Assembly (NCBI GenBank): GCA_016285885.1 | Contig: JAEERP010000019.1 | Coordinates: 1-41,824, forward strand | Origin: Paludibacteraceae bacterium | Lineage (GTDB): Bacteria; Bacteroidota; Bacteroidia; Bacteroidales; Paludibacteraceae | Length of the DNA: 41,824 bases | Reading direction: 5' to 3' | Shown: piece after piece, positions 35,337-41,824 of the stretch | How the letters are laid out: each line of letters opens with the position of its first letter | How positions within the stretch are numbered: the stretch's first letter is position 1 | Translations under genes and position numbers: made by a program | The notes under the pieces: model-generated | The model's input: only the letters and a program-made list of their open reading frames with translations | Told to the model about the DNA's origin: nothing | Databases searched by the model: none

Positions 35337-36944
35337 ATGAAGGCAAGAATTTTTTGGCTATCGTTTGTCGCATTATTGTTGTTGAACGCAGGTGTGGTTG
35401 AGGTCTCCGCCCAAAAAGTTTTCAAAGGAATAATTCTCCGGTCGCAGGAGAAGGTGGAGTACACCAGTACGGAATGGGTGGAAGTGGAACTCTCGGAAGC
35501 GGATGATCCCATGGAAGAGGATTCCATCGGTTCTGTAGTGGAATCCATTGATCTGGAGACTGGAGTTTATCCTAAAAATGGAGTCTCCTATATGAATCAG
35601 GAGGTTAAGAAACTTGCGTACGAGGTGTTTTCTCTGAGTGTGCAGATGGATTTCTCCGTTGAGGCCTATCCTTACCGTAACAATCCCTATCTGCAGGAGG
35701 ATATCGTCAAGTACATTGTGAGGGAAAAACAATATGCCGACTCTCTTGAAAAGGTGATGCATGGTTATATGCGGGGAGCCAAGTCGTTGGATGACATGGT
35801 TAAGCGTCTTAAGGAGGTGAAAAAATACGATAAATTCGTGTACGATGACTTGCGTTCATTCGCCATTGGAGTTGATACTTGTAAAAAAATGGGTTGCCGT
35901 AAGCATGGGGGTGTATACCCCGTGAAGATAGATGTGAAGAATGGTGTCTTGTATATGGTTGAAGGTCACGATGTTAGTTCCCCGAAAAAGATGGGGCTTT
36001 ATGATGTCGAGACAGGTAAGAGGATTGAGCCTGAAGATCTGCTCACCACACGGCAATTCGTGGGTAGATATAATGATACGATAAAGATAAACGCTGTAAC
36101 CCGTATAGACGGCGAATGTATCGATTTTTACTACAATGATAAGGATTGGTATGTTTACAGCGTATGTAAGGATGATGATAGCTTATTGTTGACTCCATAC
36201 GCTAAGTCGTTGATGGCGAAAGACAAGGGATATCGGTCGACCACGAGAACGAATGAATTTGGAGATCAAATACAGATTATAGAGATTAATAAGGTAAATG
36301 AAAGATACGAATCCCGAAAAGTACAGCTTCCTGTCCAGTTGAATGGTTGTAAGAACACCCAGAAGGTTCGGAATAGGATGTTGGAGGTTATGTTCGGACG
36401 TTCGGACGGTGATCTGGAGAATTTGGTCACAGAGGGTGTCCAGAAATGGATACCGGAGTATGGCAGAGGTCTGCAAATGCTTTTGTTCGTGGGCGATGGG
36501 GTGGTTTCGTTTGGTTTTGAGGATTTGTCTACGCATGCCAATGACAGGAACACGTTCATTGTTTTCGACAAGACCACGGGTGATGAGATAGACGTGAAGG
36601 ATCTGATAAAGGACAAGAAGGGCTTCCTGGATTATGTCAACTCGTTTAACATGTATTTCGCAGGTTTCCTTTTCGATTCAACGAACGTGGAAAGAGGTCC
36701 GAGGGTTGGAGAAAGTTTGCGTAATTACCTCAAACATTCTGGTGGATACTTGGCTCCGTTTAATGGATGGGACGAGTTCCCGACATCCTGGTGGTTCGCG
36801 TTCAGCAAAATGGACGAATTCATCCCAGTCGAATTCAACACCAAAGATAGCCGTATATTCCTGAATTATGACGATGTGAAGGCATTCATCGACCCTAAAT
36901 ACCATGAGCTGTTGGACCGTGCGGTGAAGTCGATTAGGAGGTGA
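35337..36944 (+). CDS. Exported protein of unknown function, weakly DUF3298/RsiV-like
   Basis: The 535-residue product has a clear signal peptide (MKARIF..., hydrophobic LLLLNAG core) that is probably cleaved at VSA|QK near residue 26. No lipobox is seen, so a periplasmic or secreted location is likely. Two segments, MGLYDVETGKRIEPEDLL and a later FIVFDKTTGDEIDVKDLI, resemble the 'FDLkTGkel.l.DLF' signature that I know from DUF3298/RsiV-type periplasmic domains, so the protein may contain two diverged copies. This is a weak match. The N-terminal part is helical and charged. It has its own -7 element and follows a terminator, so it is probably not co-transcribed with the giant genes, though the location suggests a possible accessory role. 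There is no T9SS sorting domain. No clear terminator follows the TGA. Confidence 0.8.
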   Translation: MKARIFWLSFVALLLLNAGVVEVSAQKVFKGIILRSQEKVEYTSTEWVEVELSEADDPMEEDSIGSVVESIDLETGVYPKNGVSYMNQEVKKLAYEVFSLSVQMDFSVEAYPYRNNPYLQEDIVKYIVREKQYADSLEKVMHGYMRGAKSLDDMVKRLKEVKKYDKFVYDDLRSFAIGVDTCKKMGCRKHGGVYPVKIDVKNGVLYMVEGHDVSSPKKMGLYDVETGKRIEPEDLLTTRQFVGRYNDTIKINAVTRIDGECIDFYYNDKDWYVYSVCKDDDSLLLTPYAKSLMAKDKGYRSTTRTNEFGDQIQIIEINKVNERYESRKVQLPVQLNGCKNTQKVRNRMLEVMFGRSDGDLENLVTEGVQKWIPEYGRGLQMLLFVGDGVVSFGFEDLSTHANDRNTFIVFDKTTGDEIDVKDLIKDKKGFLDYVNSFNMYFAGFLFDSTNVERGPRVGESLRNYLKHSGGYLAPFNGWDEFPTSWWFAFSKMDEFIPVEFNTKDSRIFLNYDDVKAFIDPKYHELLDRAVKSIRR

Positions 36945-37129
36945 TGAGGTGTTTGTTAAGGGAGATAGTTTGCATAATTGAATTATACAACTGATTGTCA
37001 AGTGGTTAAGTTCACAAAACAATATATGTTTATATTGCAAACCAAACATGCGAAAAAAATATGAATACCATGTTAATATCTTATTGGCATAAGTTATTAA
37101 CCAATCCTTTTTCGTATTCAAAATTATAC
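36945..37129. other. AT-rich gap with inverted repeats upstream of the small-peptide unit
   Basis: No gene is seen. Two short perfect inverted repeats occur: CAATATA/TATATTG (37020-37026 with 37031-37037), and GTTAATA/TATTAAC (37072-37078 with 37095-37101). The second ends about 29 nt upstream of the -7 element at 37130 and could be an operator. Confidence 0.4.
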
Positions 37130-37137
37130 TATATTTG
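37130..37137 (+). promoter_or_regulatory. Bacteroidota -7 promoter element of the small-peptide transcription unit
   Basis: TATATTTG is a perfect TAnnTTTG match. A -33 TTTG is not obvious (only a T-run near 37107-37112). Transcription would start near 37144 and run through two tiny ORFs to a strong terminator at 37535-37566. Confidence 0.5.
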
Positions 37138-37297
37138 TCCTGTGAACGGTGGTTCTAACCATTTGTAAATAAAGTTGTTGATGCTAAAAATGATGCTGTA
37201 ATTAGTATTGCAACTGATGCTATAAATGGTAAAGAAAAAGGAGTCGTACTTGCACTACAACTCCTCTTATTAGAAGTACCCGTTCTGGTACCCAACC

Positions 37298-37349
37298 TTA
37301 TAATCTTCTTTGCAAAGATTATAAATATATTTTTAATATAAAAATATAT
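37298..37349 (+). promoter_or_regulatory. Two hairpins in the leader of the small-peptide unit
   Basis: There are two perfect 10-bp inverted repeats: 37298-37307 with 37315-37324, and 37325-37334 with 37340-37349. The right arm of the second covers the first two bases of the ATG at 37348, so folding could hide that start codon. The stems are A/T-rich and therefore only moderately stable. Confidence 0.5.
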
Positions 37350-37422
37350 GGAGAAAATAATGAAAATTATGGGTGCCATGAGATTATTAACGGGAGCATC
37401 TTGCTCTCATTGTTTAACTTAA
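37348..37422 (+). CDS. Tiny ORF, 24 residues, ending Cys-Ser-His-Cys-Leu-Thr
   Basis: The frame is ATG 37348 to TAA 37420-37422, with in-frame alternative ATGs at 37360, 37369 and 37378. The product starts MEKIMKIMGAMRLLTG and ends with a C-S-H-C-L-T tail. It is too short for family assignment. Support comes from context: it lies between a perfect -7 element and a strong terminator, and its stop is 13 nt before the next tiny ORF. It could be a leader peptide controlling the following gene, because its start is overlapped by a hairpin. The Cys-x2-Cys pair could bind metal, but this is speculation. Confidence 0.45.
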   Translation: MEKIMKIMGAMRLLTGASCSHCLT

Positions 37423-37435
37423 TTTTTTAAATATT

Positions 37436-37525
37436 ATGACAGTATTTAAAGAATGGTTGCCAAATATAATCACATGGATAATCATGATTATATTCGGGAT
37501 ATTAGGTATCCTAAAAAAGAGGTAA
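37436..37525 (+). CDS. Hydrophobic 29-residue membrane peptide
   Basis: The frame is ATG 37436 to TAA 37523-37525. The product starts MTVFKEWLP, continues with a hydrophobic core (NIITWIIMIIFGILGIL) long enough for one membrane span, and ends in KKR. The layout (short, one span, Trp residues at the edge, basic tail) is that of small membrane peptides such as type I toxins and phage or host membrane micropeptides. It is followed after 9 nt by a strong terminator, which supports it as the true end of a transcription unit. No family is recognised. Other readings are a small-protein accessory of unknown role or a chance ORF in AT-rich DNA. Confidence 0.55.
   Translation: MTVFKEWLPNIITWIIMIIFGILGILKKR
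37461..37468 (-). promoter_or_regulatory. Possible antisense -7 element inside the 29-residue ORF
   Basis: Read on the minus strand, these bases are TATATTTG, a perfect TAnnTTTG. A transcript starting near 37454 would be antisense to the start codon of the hydrophobic peptide and to the leader. No -33 element is seen, and AT-rich DNA produces this motif by chance. Confidence 0.2.
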
Positions 37526-37534
37526 CAAAAGACG

Positions 37535-37566
37535 GGGCTATACATAGTATAGCCCTATCTTTTTTA
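37535..37566 (+). terminator. Rho-independent terminator of the small-peptide unit
   Basis: A perfect 9-bp stem, GGGCTATAC/GTATAGCCC (37535-37543 with 37547-37555), has a 3-nt loop and is followed by a six-T run. Weak T-richness on the other side might also let it serve the convergent minus-strand gene. Confidence 0.9.
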
Positions 37567-37618
37567 ACTTTGATATTATTATTGCAGATCCTCCTTGCCA
37601 ATATTCATCAAGTAAAAT

Positions 37619-37702
37619 ATGCGTAGACCGCTCGTTGGTCGTTTGTCAAACTCAAGGAGTCTGGACTCCCCATACACAATAAGCACAAAACAGCCTACGC
37701 AT
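37619..37702. repeat. Multi-arm inverted-repeat element downstream of the CoiA-like gene
   Basis: The outer arms ATGCGTAG (37619-37626) and CTACGCAT (37695-37702) enclose an ACC/GGT stem (37627-37629 with 37637-37639), a GTTT/AAAC hairpin and a perfect GGAGTC-TG-GACTCC palindrome (37656-37669). Read on the minus strand it lies just after the CoiA-like gene and ends in ATATTTT, so it could be a structured 3' end or terminator. It is not a tRNA: no T-loop consensus or anticodon arm is seen. Confidence 0.45.
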
Positions 37703-37720
37703 AATCCTGAAAACGATTGC

Positions 37721-39355
37721 TTAAATTTTTCCAATCAAACCATATTGTTCGATATCTTTCTTTATTTTCTCAATATCAAGTTCAAAATGCTCGCATTTAT
37801 ACTCGTTTTCATATATAGCATGATACCCATAATATTCTTCTGTATATCCCATTCCTGTAGTATTTTGGATAATATACAATGAGTCTTCCGAATCGTGAAA
37901 ATCGCCATATATATTTTGAATTTTACGCTTAATTCTACCTCCCTTTGTACAATGTAGTCTTTTAGTATAAACTGGCCAACTTGTATTATACGGTTTTATT
38001 ATAACATTTATGGTTTCTGGTTTCCGTTCTACATGTTTACATTGTTCACAACATGGATTCTTCTTCCCATTCATTACTAATATGCACCTCTTCACATAAT
38101 CCCTATCAAAATCATCTAATCTTGGATTAAACGATATGGCATTAGGCGTTCCTTGCACATCTGGATTAAAATCATGGCATTTCATTGGCATCTTATGACG
38201 ACCGTTTTCTTCGTTGGGACATACATATAAACCCTGTAATGAAAAGTTGATTGAACCATATGCGTTATGCCCAAATAAACCGGAAGCGTCGTATTGAGCG
38301 AACTGCCGTACTGCCTCTGTTTCATACGGCATAGAAAGCCCTAATCGTTCCAAATTGTAAAAGAGCACTTTGTCTTCTGTCTTTTTTTTCTTGTTTGGAA
38401 CCTGTACATTTCTTTGCTCTCTGAAAATTTTTTGATTTAATAATTCATTAAGATCTTCTTCGTTATTTATTTTAAACTCAATGATTGGAATGCCTGATTG
38501 AATCTTTTCCACATCGCATGGATGAGAAACATAGATTTCCAAAAACATCGGTTCATGCACTCCTCGTGAATCGCGAAGCAACACATCTGCTGTATAACCG
38601 TTATGCTCCTTCTCCAATTCGCAGATATCATAATAGTTCTTTAGATTCAAAAGCGTTTCATAACTATCTTTACAACCACTCACCAGTCCTCTTTCCCTCA
38701 AAACACATTCATCGAATCTATCACAAGCATTAACCACAGACGTCTCGACCAAGAATTCATCTCTTTGTTCGAACGCTTCTTTAAGACGAAGCTTTGCCAA
38801 CTTATGTAAGTAACTTTCATAACTACAATGTTCACCGTCATGTCTGAAATGATGTGTATTCTTTTTACCTAAGACAGGGATCATCGGGCCATTACAATAT
38901 GGACAACGATATGAGTGTTGGTCTCGGGTTTCCTCGCTCAAGTCATCAATATAAATTAGGTTGCCGTCCTCATCCAACGCAGAGAAATACTTAACCTTTC
39001 TGTCGTTTGGGCTGTTAATGTCTTGCTTGTCAATGTTCGTTCCTTCCCAATGTTGTTTATCCTGCTTGATTTGAAACTTTTGAAGGTGAGACTTGGCTAA
39101 ATCTAATTCAGGCTCAGAAGCGATAATCAACTCATTCCATTTGTTGAATCCAGCCATTCTTGCAATAAGATGCTGGGCTTTCTGTAGAACAAACTCGTGA
39201 TCCTGGAATCCAAATGTTTGAAAGATACTACCTATATCGTAGTGTATAGGCTTATAAGCATAGTTGTTTCCTTCCTCGTTAAAATAACGGGTTTTATAAT
39301 CATTTAAAAGAAACTTTGATTGTTTTTTGAAATATTCAATAGAATAATTTGTCAT
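37721..39355 (-). CDS. CoiA-like zinc-finger/nuclease protein with an extra N-terminal domain
   Basis: The product has 544 residues. Residues about 149-190 form a Cys/His cluster, YRCPYCNGPM followed by HHFRHDGEHC, as in the zinc-finger part of CoiA-like competence proteins. Next comes a probable PD-(D/E)xK nuclease core with YTADVLLRD and FLEIYVSH supplying the Asp and Glu positions (about 257-285). A second Cys cluster (CCEQCKH, with nearby Cys) lies in the C-terminal third. The first 95 residues are extra: they hold an FKKQSKFLLNDYK motif and an AQHLIARMAGFNKWNEL motif, similar to a short helical 'seen before a GF.xW.eL' domain that I recall from other bacterial families. Role: DNA processing, either competence or, given the neighbouring DUF262 gene, defence. 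The start at ATG 39355 is preceded by AT-rich DNA with no clear -7 element. Confidence 0.75.
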   Translation of the reverse strand: MTNYSIEYFKKQSKFLLNDYKTRYFNEEGNNYAYKPIHYDIGSIFQTFGFQDHEFVLQKAQHLIARMAGFNKWNELIIASEPELDLAKSHLQKFQIKQDKQHWEGTNIDKQDINSPNDRKVKYFSALDEDGNLIYIDDLSEETRDQHSYRCPYCNGPMIPVLGKKNTHHFRHDGEHCSYESYLHKLAKLRLKEAFEQRDEFLVETSVVNACDRFDECVLRERGLVSGCKDSYETLLNLKNYYDICELEKEHNGYTADVLLRDSRGVHEPMFLEIYVSHPCDVEKIQSGIPIIEFKINNEEDLNELLNQKIFREQRNVQVPNKKKKTEDKVLFYNLERLGLSMPYETEAVRQFAQYDASGLFGHNAYGSINFSLQGLYVCPNEENGRHKMPMKCHDFNPDVQGTPNAISFNPRLDDFDRDYVKRCILVMNGKKNPCCEQCKHVERKPETINVIIKPYNTSWPVYTKRLHCTKGGRIKRKIQNIYGDFHDSEDSLYIIQNTTGMGYTEEYYGYHAIYENEYKCEHFELDIEKIKKDIEQYGLIGKI

Positions 39356-39774
39356 AAATTTAATCCTGTTGCGTATTAAAGTCTTTGTCGGATTGTTTGG
39401 ACCAGTAAACTTGTTGACAAAAACCTTAACACAGAATTAAACTTATGTTAATGTTTTGTATGGTATGATAAACATCTTCGCACTGGCCGGCATGCATTAC
39501 CACAATGCAAGAGCAAATGTAAGAAAAATATGCAAGAGAAAAAATATATTTGCAAGAAGAAATGTACATAGAGAAAAAGTAACAGGGATAAGGAATTGAT
39601 GAGGTGATGATGCGGAAGGAAAGGTGGGGTAGGGAGATGGTGAGGGTGTCTGCTGCATTAAATATTGCCACTTTTGGGTAGTGGAAAGGTGCCTGTTTTT
39701 ACTCAAACGACCAAACAACACGACCAAAAACTGCCAATATTGACAACTTTTGGTCGTGGCTATATCTACAGGTA
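39356..39774. other. Non-coding gap with purine-rich tract and repeated AATATTG...CTTTTGG motif
   Basis: No convincing gene is seen. About 39500-39650 is purine-rich on the + strand. An AATATTG...CTTTTGG...GTGG motif occurs twice (about 39661-39684 and 39736-39759). An ACGACCAAA motif also occurs twice (about 39706 and 39720). The second copy forms the hairpin listed separately. Confidence 0.5.
39719..39758. repeat. 11-bp inverted repeat behind the thioredoxin remnant
   Basis: CACGACCAAAA (39719-39729) pairs with TTTTGGTCGTG (39748-39758) around an 18-nt loop containing CAATATTG. On the minus strand it lies 16 nt after the remnant's stop, so it may be the old thioredoxin terminator. There is no long T-run after it. 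Confidence 0.5.
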
Positions 39775-39888
39775 CTATTGAATCACCCCGCTCAGCTCAC
39801 CCACCTCCAGCACGCCGCTCTGCCTCCACACCGGCTCACCGTTGCGGAAGAGCATTAATATTGGGACGGATTGTAGCAGGGTAGGTGT
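39775..39888 (-). pseudogene. Thioredoxin C-terminal remnant
   Basis: On the minus strand, the 37 codons directly after the DUF262 stop read through QSVPILMLFRNGEPVWRQSG to ELSGVIQ and a TAG at 39777-39775. This is the cis-Pro strand, beta-hairpin and last helix of a Bacteroidota thioredoxin (family pattern S-[IV]-P-T-L-x-L-F-x-N-G-E). The CxxC half and the start are missing. The fragment is visibly GC-richer than the adjacent DUF262 gene and is in the same frame as that gene, separated only by its TAG. It reads best as the stump of a gene interrupted by an insertion. Confidence 0.75.
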
Positions 39889-41646
39889 CTATTCGTTTGC
39901 TGCCCCGACTATTTCCTCAAATCTTTTTTTCAACAACTCTTTTCTTTTATATACAAACTCTGAAAAATTACCAACGCTTAAATCTATGTTCTTGGGAATT
40001 AATTGATTATCGAGGTCGATATTCTTGTCTTTAATCCAAATATCAAGAGGCGTGTCAAGTTTGGATTCATTAAGAGAACTATTTAAGAGTTGTAAATTGA
40101 TTATGGAATTATAATTAAGTGGGTCTGTATAAAAAACGAACATGCCTTTATTTTCAAAATCGGATTCTTTTAGTTTCTGAAAATAGCTGAATGGATGTAG
40201 GTGGTCCTTGTGAAATACTTGATTAAAGTTTAAGTGAGAATAAAGTAATGCCAAAATAGGGTAACAATTAGAATCGTCCTTTTGAGTAGTTAATAAACCA
40301 TCTACATATTCAGAGGTGAAAGCAAGGTTCTTTGTGGGATCATCTTTGAATTCTTCTTTAATTTGTTCTAATGGGAAATGTGACTGGTCATGATTGTTCC
40401 TTAATACATTTCTTATTTTCGTAAGGACTGTGTCAGATTGACCGCTGAACACCCTTTTCAGTAACGACAAACATAACCATTTCCTCATAGCATCTTTTTC
40501 TTCTTTATGGTGTGCTTGGTTATTTATATTCTTCTCCAAGCCTTTGTGGTATATATAATAGATAATCGGGATTACAGCGTTTTTTGCACGTAGACTTGAT
40601 TCGTTAAACCCCCAAGATTCTAATAATACAAAAGCCGCAATAATAGAATCTTTTATTTTGTCCCAATTCGTATCGAATATTTGAACACTGGAACGGTCAA
40701 AGTTCTTAACTTGAAATTTGATATTATCATTAAAAAGGACAAGGCATACTTTCAAAATAAAATCAGCATTAATCATAAATCCCGGTTTGCCTATTTCGAA
40801 AACTTTCTTCACAACATCTTCCAAGGATTTTCGAGCATCACGTAATGTCCAATTAGCTGTTGTTATGGACATAAGTAAGTTTGAAAAACTCAATGGCTCA
40901 CCACCGCTATTTGTCCTAATGAAAATATCTAAAACGACATCTATTTCTTGAGAAGTCTCCAAGTAATAATTAATAATCTTTTCGTCAAATACTTTTTTGC
41001 GAAGAGTACGTATTGTTGACTTGGCAAAATTATTGTTGCTCCATGTTTGTTTGTCAATATAGTCATCTAAATCATTTGCATCTTCAAATCTTAATATGTC
41101 ATTAACTTTAAACCAAATGGAATTGGCGTCTTTTGACAATCGATCGTAATCGTTAGACGATAGAAAACGAAATTCATATCTCATTTGTCTTTCGTCTTCT
41201 TCTGGTAATGGTTTTGTAATATTTACATATAAGAATCTTGTTGGCAAACATTTTTCATCGTCTTTCCACCATACGCGAGGCATTTTATACGCATAACTTC
41301 CTTTCAGTCCAAGATAGATGCTGGTAAGACGTTGTTGACCATCAATTACAGCATAAAAATCCTGAAATCCTTTTGTATCAATATCTATGTTGTTCTCTTT
41401 GAAGAATTGACGGTACTCGGTCAAAAACTGATAAAACTTGAAGTCGTTTTTAATTTTTTGATCTTTTATTTCCCAGAACATAAAAGAGTTGATAGGATAC
41501 CCCCGCATTATACTATCAAATAATGTTTCCACTTTATCACTACTCCATACGAATTTCCTTTGGATAGCTGGTATTAGATATTGCCTTGCTACGATTTTAT
41601 CAATCGCATCTTTAATTGTTATAGGTGTAGCAAATCCGCTTGACAT
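39889..41646 (-). CDS. DUF262 (GmrS/ParB-like) protein with probable C-terminal HNH (DUF1524-like) domain
   Basis: The product has 585 residues from ATG 41646 to TAG 39889-39891. The N-terminal DUF262 signature is clear: IPAIQRKFVWS, then LFDSIMRGYPINSF and the DGQQRLTS motif near residue 103, which in this family belongs to the nucleotide-binding or hydrolysing ParB-like fold. FIRTNSGGEPLS follows near 235. The C-terminal part has DHLHPFSYF and NLQLLNSSLNESK, resembling the D-H/N/N-x-x-K residues of DUF1524 HNH nucleases. This is the GmrSD/BrxU-type layout, known from modification-dependent (type IV) restriction of phage DNA, here in one chain. The gene is AT-rich and abuts a thioredoxin stump, which suggests acquisition by transfer. 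Defence is inferred from the family and was not shown here. Confidence 0.8.
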   Translation of the reverse strand: MSSGFATPITIKDAIDKIVARQYLIPAIQRKFVWSSDKVETLFDSIMRGYPINSFMFWEIKDQKIKNDFKFYQFLTEYRQFFKENNIDIDTKGFQDFYAVIDGQQRLTSIYLGLKGSYAYKMPRVWWKDDEKCLPTRFLYVNITKPLPEEDERQMRYEFRFLSSNDYDRLSKDANSIWFKVNDILRFEDANDLDDYIDKQTWSNNNFAKSTIRTLRKKVFDEKIINYYLETSQEIDVVLDIFIRTNSGGEPLSFSNLLMSITTANWTLRDARKSLEDVVKKVFEIGKPGFMINADFILKVCLVLFNDNIKFQVKNFDRSSVQIFDTNWDKIKDSIIAAFVLLESWGFNESSLRAKNAVIPIIYYIYHKGLEKNINNQAHHKEEKDAMRKWLCLSLLKRVFSGQSDTVLTKIRNVLRNNHDQSHFPLEQIKEEFKDDPTKNLAFTSEYVDGLLTTQKDDSNCYPILALLYSHLNFNQVFHKDHLHPFSYFQKLKESDFENKGMFVFYTDPLNYNSIINLQLLNSSLNESKLDTPLDIWIKDKNIDLDNQLIPKNIDLSVGNFSEFVYKRKELLKKRFEEIVGAANE

Positions 41647-41677
41647 AATATTATGATTTTTTATTGTTTATAAGAGT

Positions 41678-41685
41678 CAAAGATT
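41678..41685 (-). promoter_or_regulatory. Near-consensus -7 element of the DUF262 gene
   Basis: On the minus strand this is AATCTTTG, one base from TAnnTTTG. A start near 41671 would leave about 24 nt before the ATG. The C homopolymer (G on this strand) starts 6 nt upstream and would occupy the spacer towards the -33 element. Confidence 0.35.
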
Positions 41686-41689
41686 GTTC

Positions 41690-41738
<49 letters not shown>

Positions 41739-41749
41739 GCCCCCCACCC

Positions 41750-41824
41750 TCCTCTCTCCGTCCGCCGGCGCTGTTTTCATCTCACCCTCCACCTCCCAAC
41801 CCACAACACCACCACCCAACACAA
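41750..41824. other. Pyrimidine-rich end of the window, nothing recognised
   Basis: Low-complexity C/T- and CCACC-rich sequence lies beyond the homopolymer, with no coding pattern on either strand. It may be unreliable sequence. Confidence 0.4.

Noticed and set aside
37619-37702. tRNA gene
   Set aside because: It has an outer stem and inner hairpins, but no T-loop consensus, no proper anticodon arm and a 2-nt loop in the palindrome.
37619-37882. Plus-strand 87-codon ORF
   Set aside because: It begins in the inverted-repeat element and overlaps the 3' end of the CoiA-like gene on the other strand. No coding character of its own is seen.
39497-39727. Minus-strand 76-codon ORF in the gap before the CoiA-like gene
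   Set aside because: Composition is low-complexity (Pro/Ser then Phe/Leu), it overlaps the inverted repeat, and a second frame there is equally open.

Overview
The window looks like a Bacteroidota (Bacteroidales-type) chromosome. Three giant secreted proteins end in a type IX secretion (T9SS) C-terminal sorting domain. Several intergenic regions carry the Bacteroidota -7 promoter element TAnnTTTG, and no Shine-Dalgarno pattern stands out. The genus cannot be fixed from this sequence.

Layout. Positions 1-35108 hold three paralogous giant genes on the + strand: a 5'-truncated one of at least 3,488 residues, an intact one of 5,288 residues and an intact one of 2,712 residues. Each intact gene starts with a signal peptide. 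All three then have tandem ~430-480-residue parallel beta-helix units (at least 4, 7 and 2), a conserved stack of beta-sandwich domains, a divergent cysteine-rich and hydrophobic central cassette, a conserved C-terminal module set, a repetitive linker and the T9SS sorting domain. Each gene has its own strong terminator, so they look like separately transcribed alleles of one surface-protein family. The 3' ends of the second and third genes, including non-coding DNA, are almost identical, which points to recent duplication or gene conversion. A 535-residue exported protein of unclear function follows (35337-36944).

From about 36945 the DNA is visibly more AT-rich and accessory in character. 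First comes a compact transcription unit (about 37130-37566) with a perfect -7 element, a hairpin-rich leader, a 24-codon ORF, a 29-codon hydrophobic peptide gene and a perfect 9-bp terminator hairpin. Two minus-strand genes follow: a CoiA-like zinc-finger/nuclease protein (37721-39355) and a GmrSD-like DUF262 protein (39889-41646). Directly behind the DUF262 stop codon lies the last third of a thioredoxin gene in the same reading frame, suggesting that the DUF262 gene landed inside a thioredoxin gene. A 37-nt C homopolymer sits just upstream of the DUF262 gene. It is either a phase-variable promoter tract or a sequencing/assembly artefact near the sequence end.

How it may work together (inference): the left 35 kb is a recombination-prone family of T9SS-delivered surface fibres whose length and central cassette vary. 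The right 5 kb looks like a small accessory or defence insertion next to it. The least explained items are the central cassettes, the small-peptide transcription unit and the cruciform-capable element at 37619-37702.
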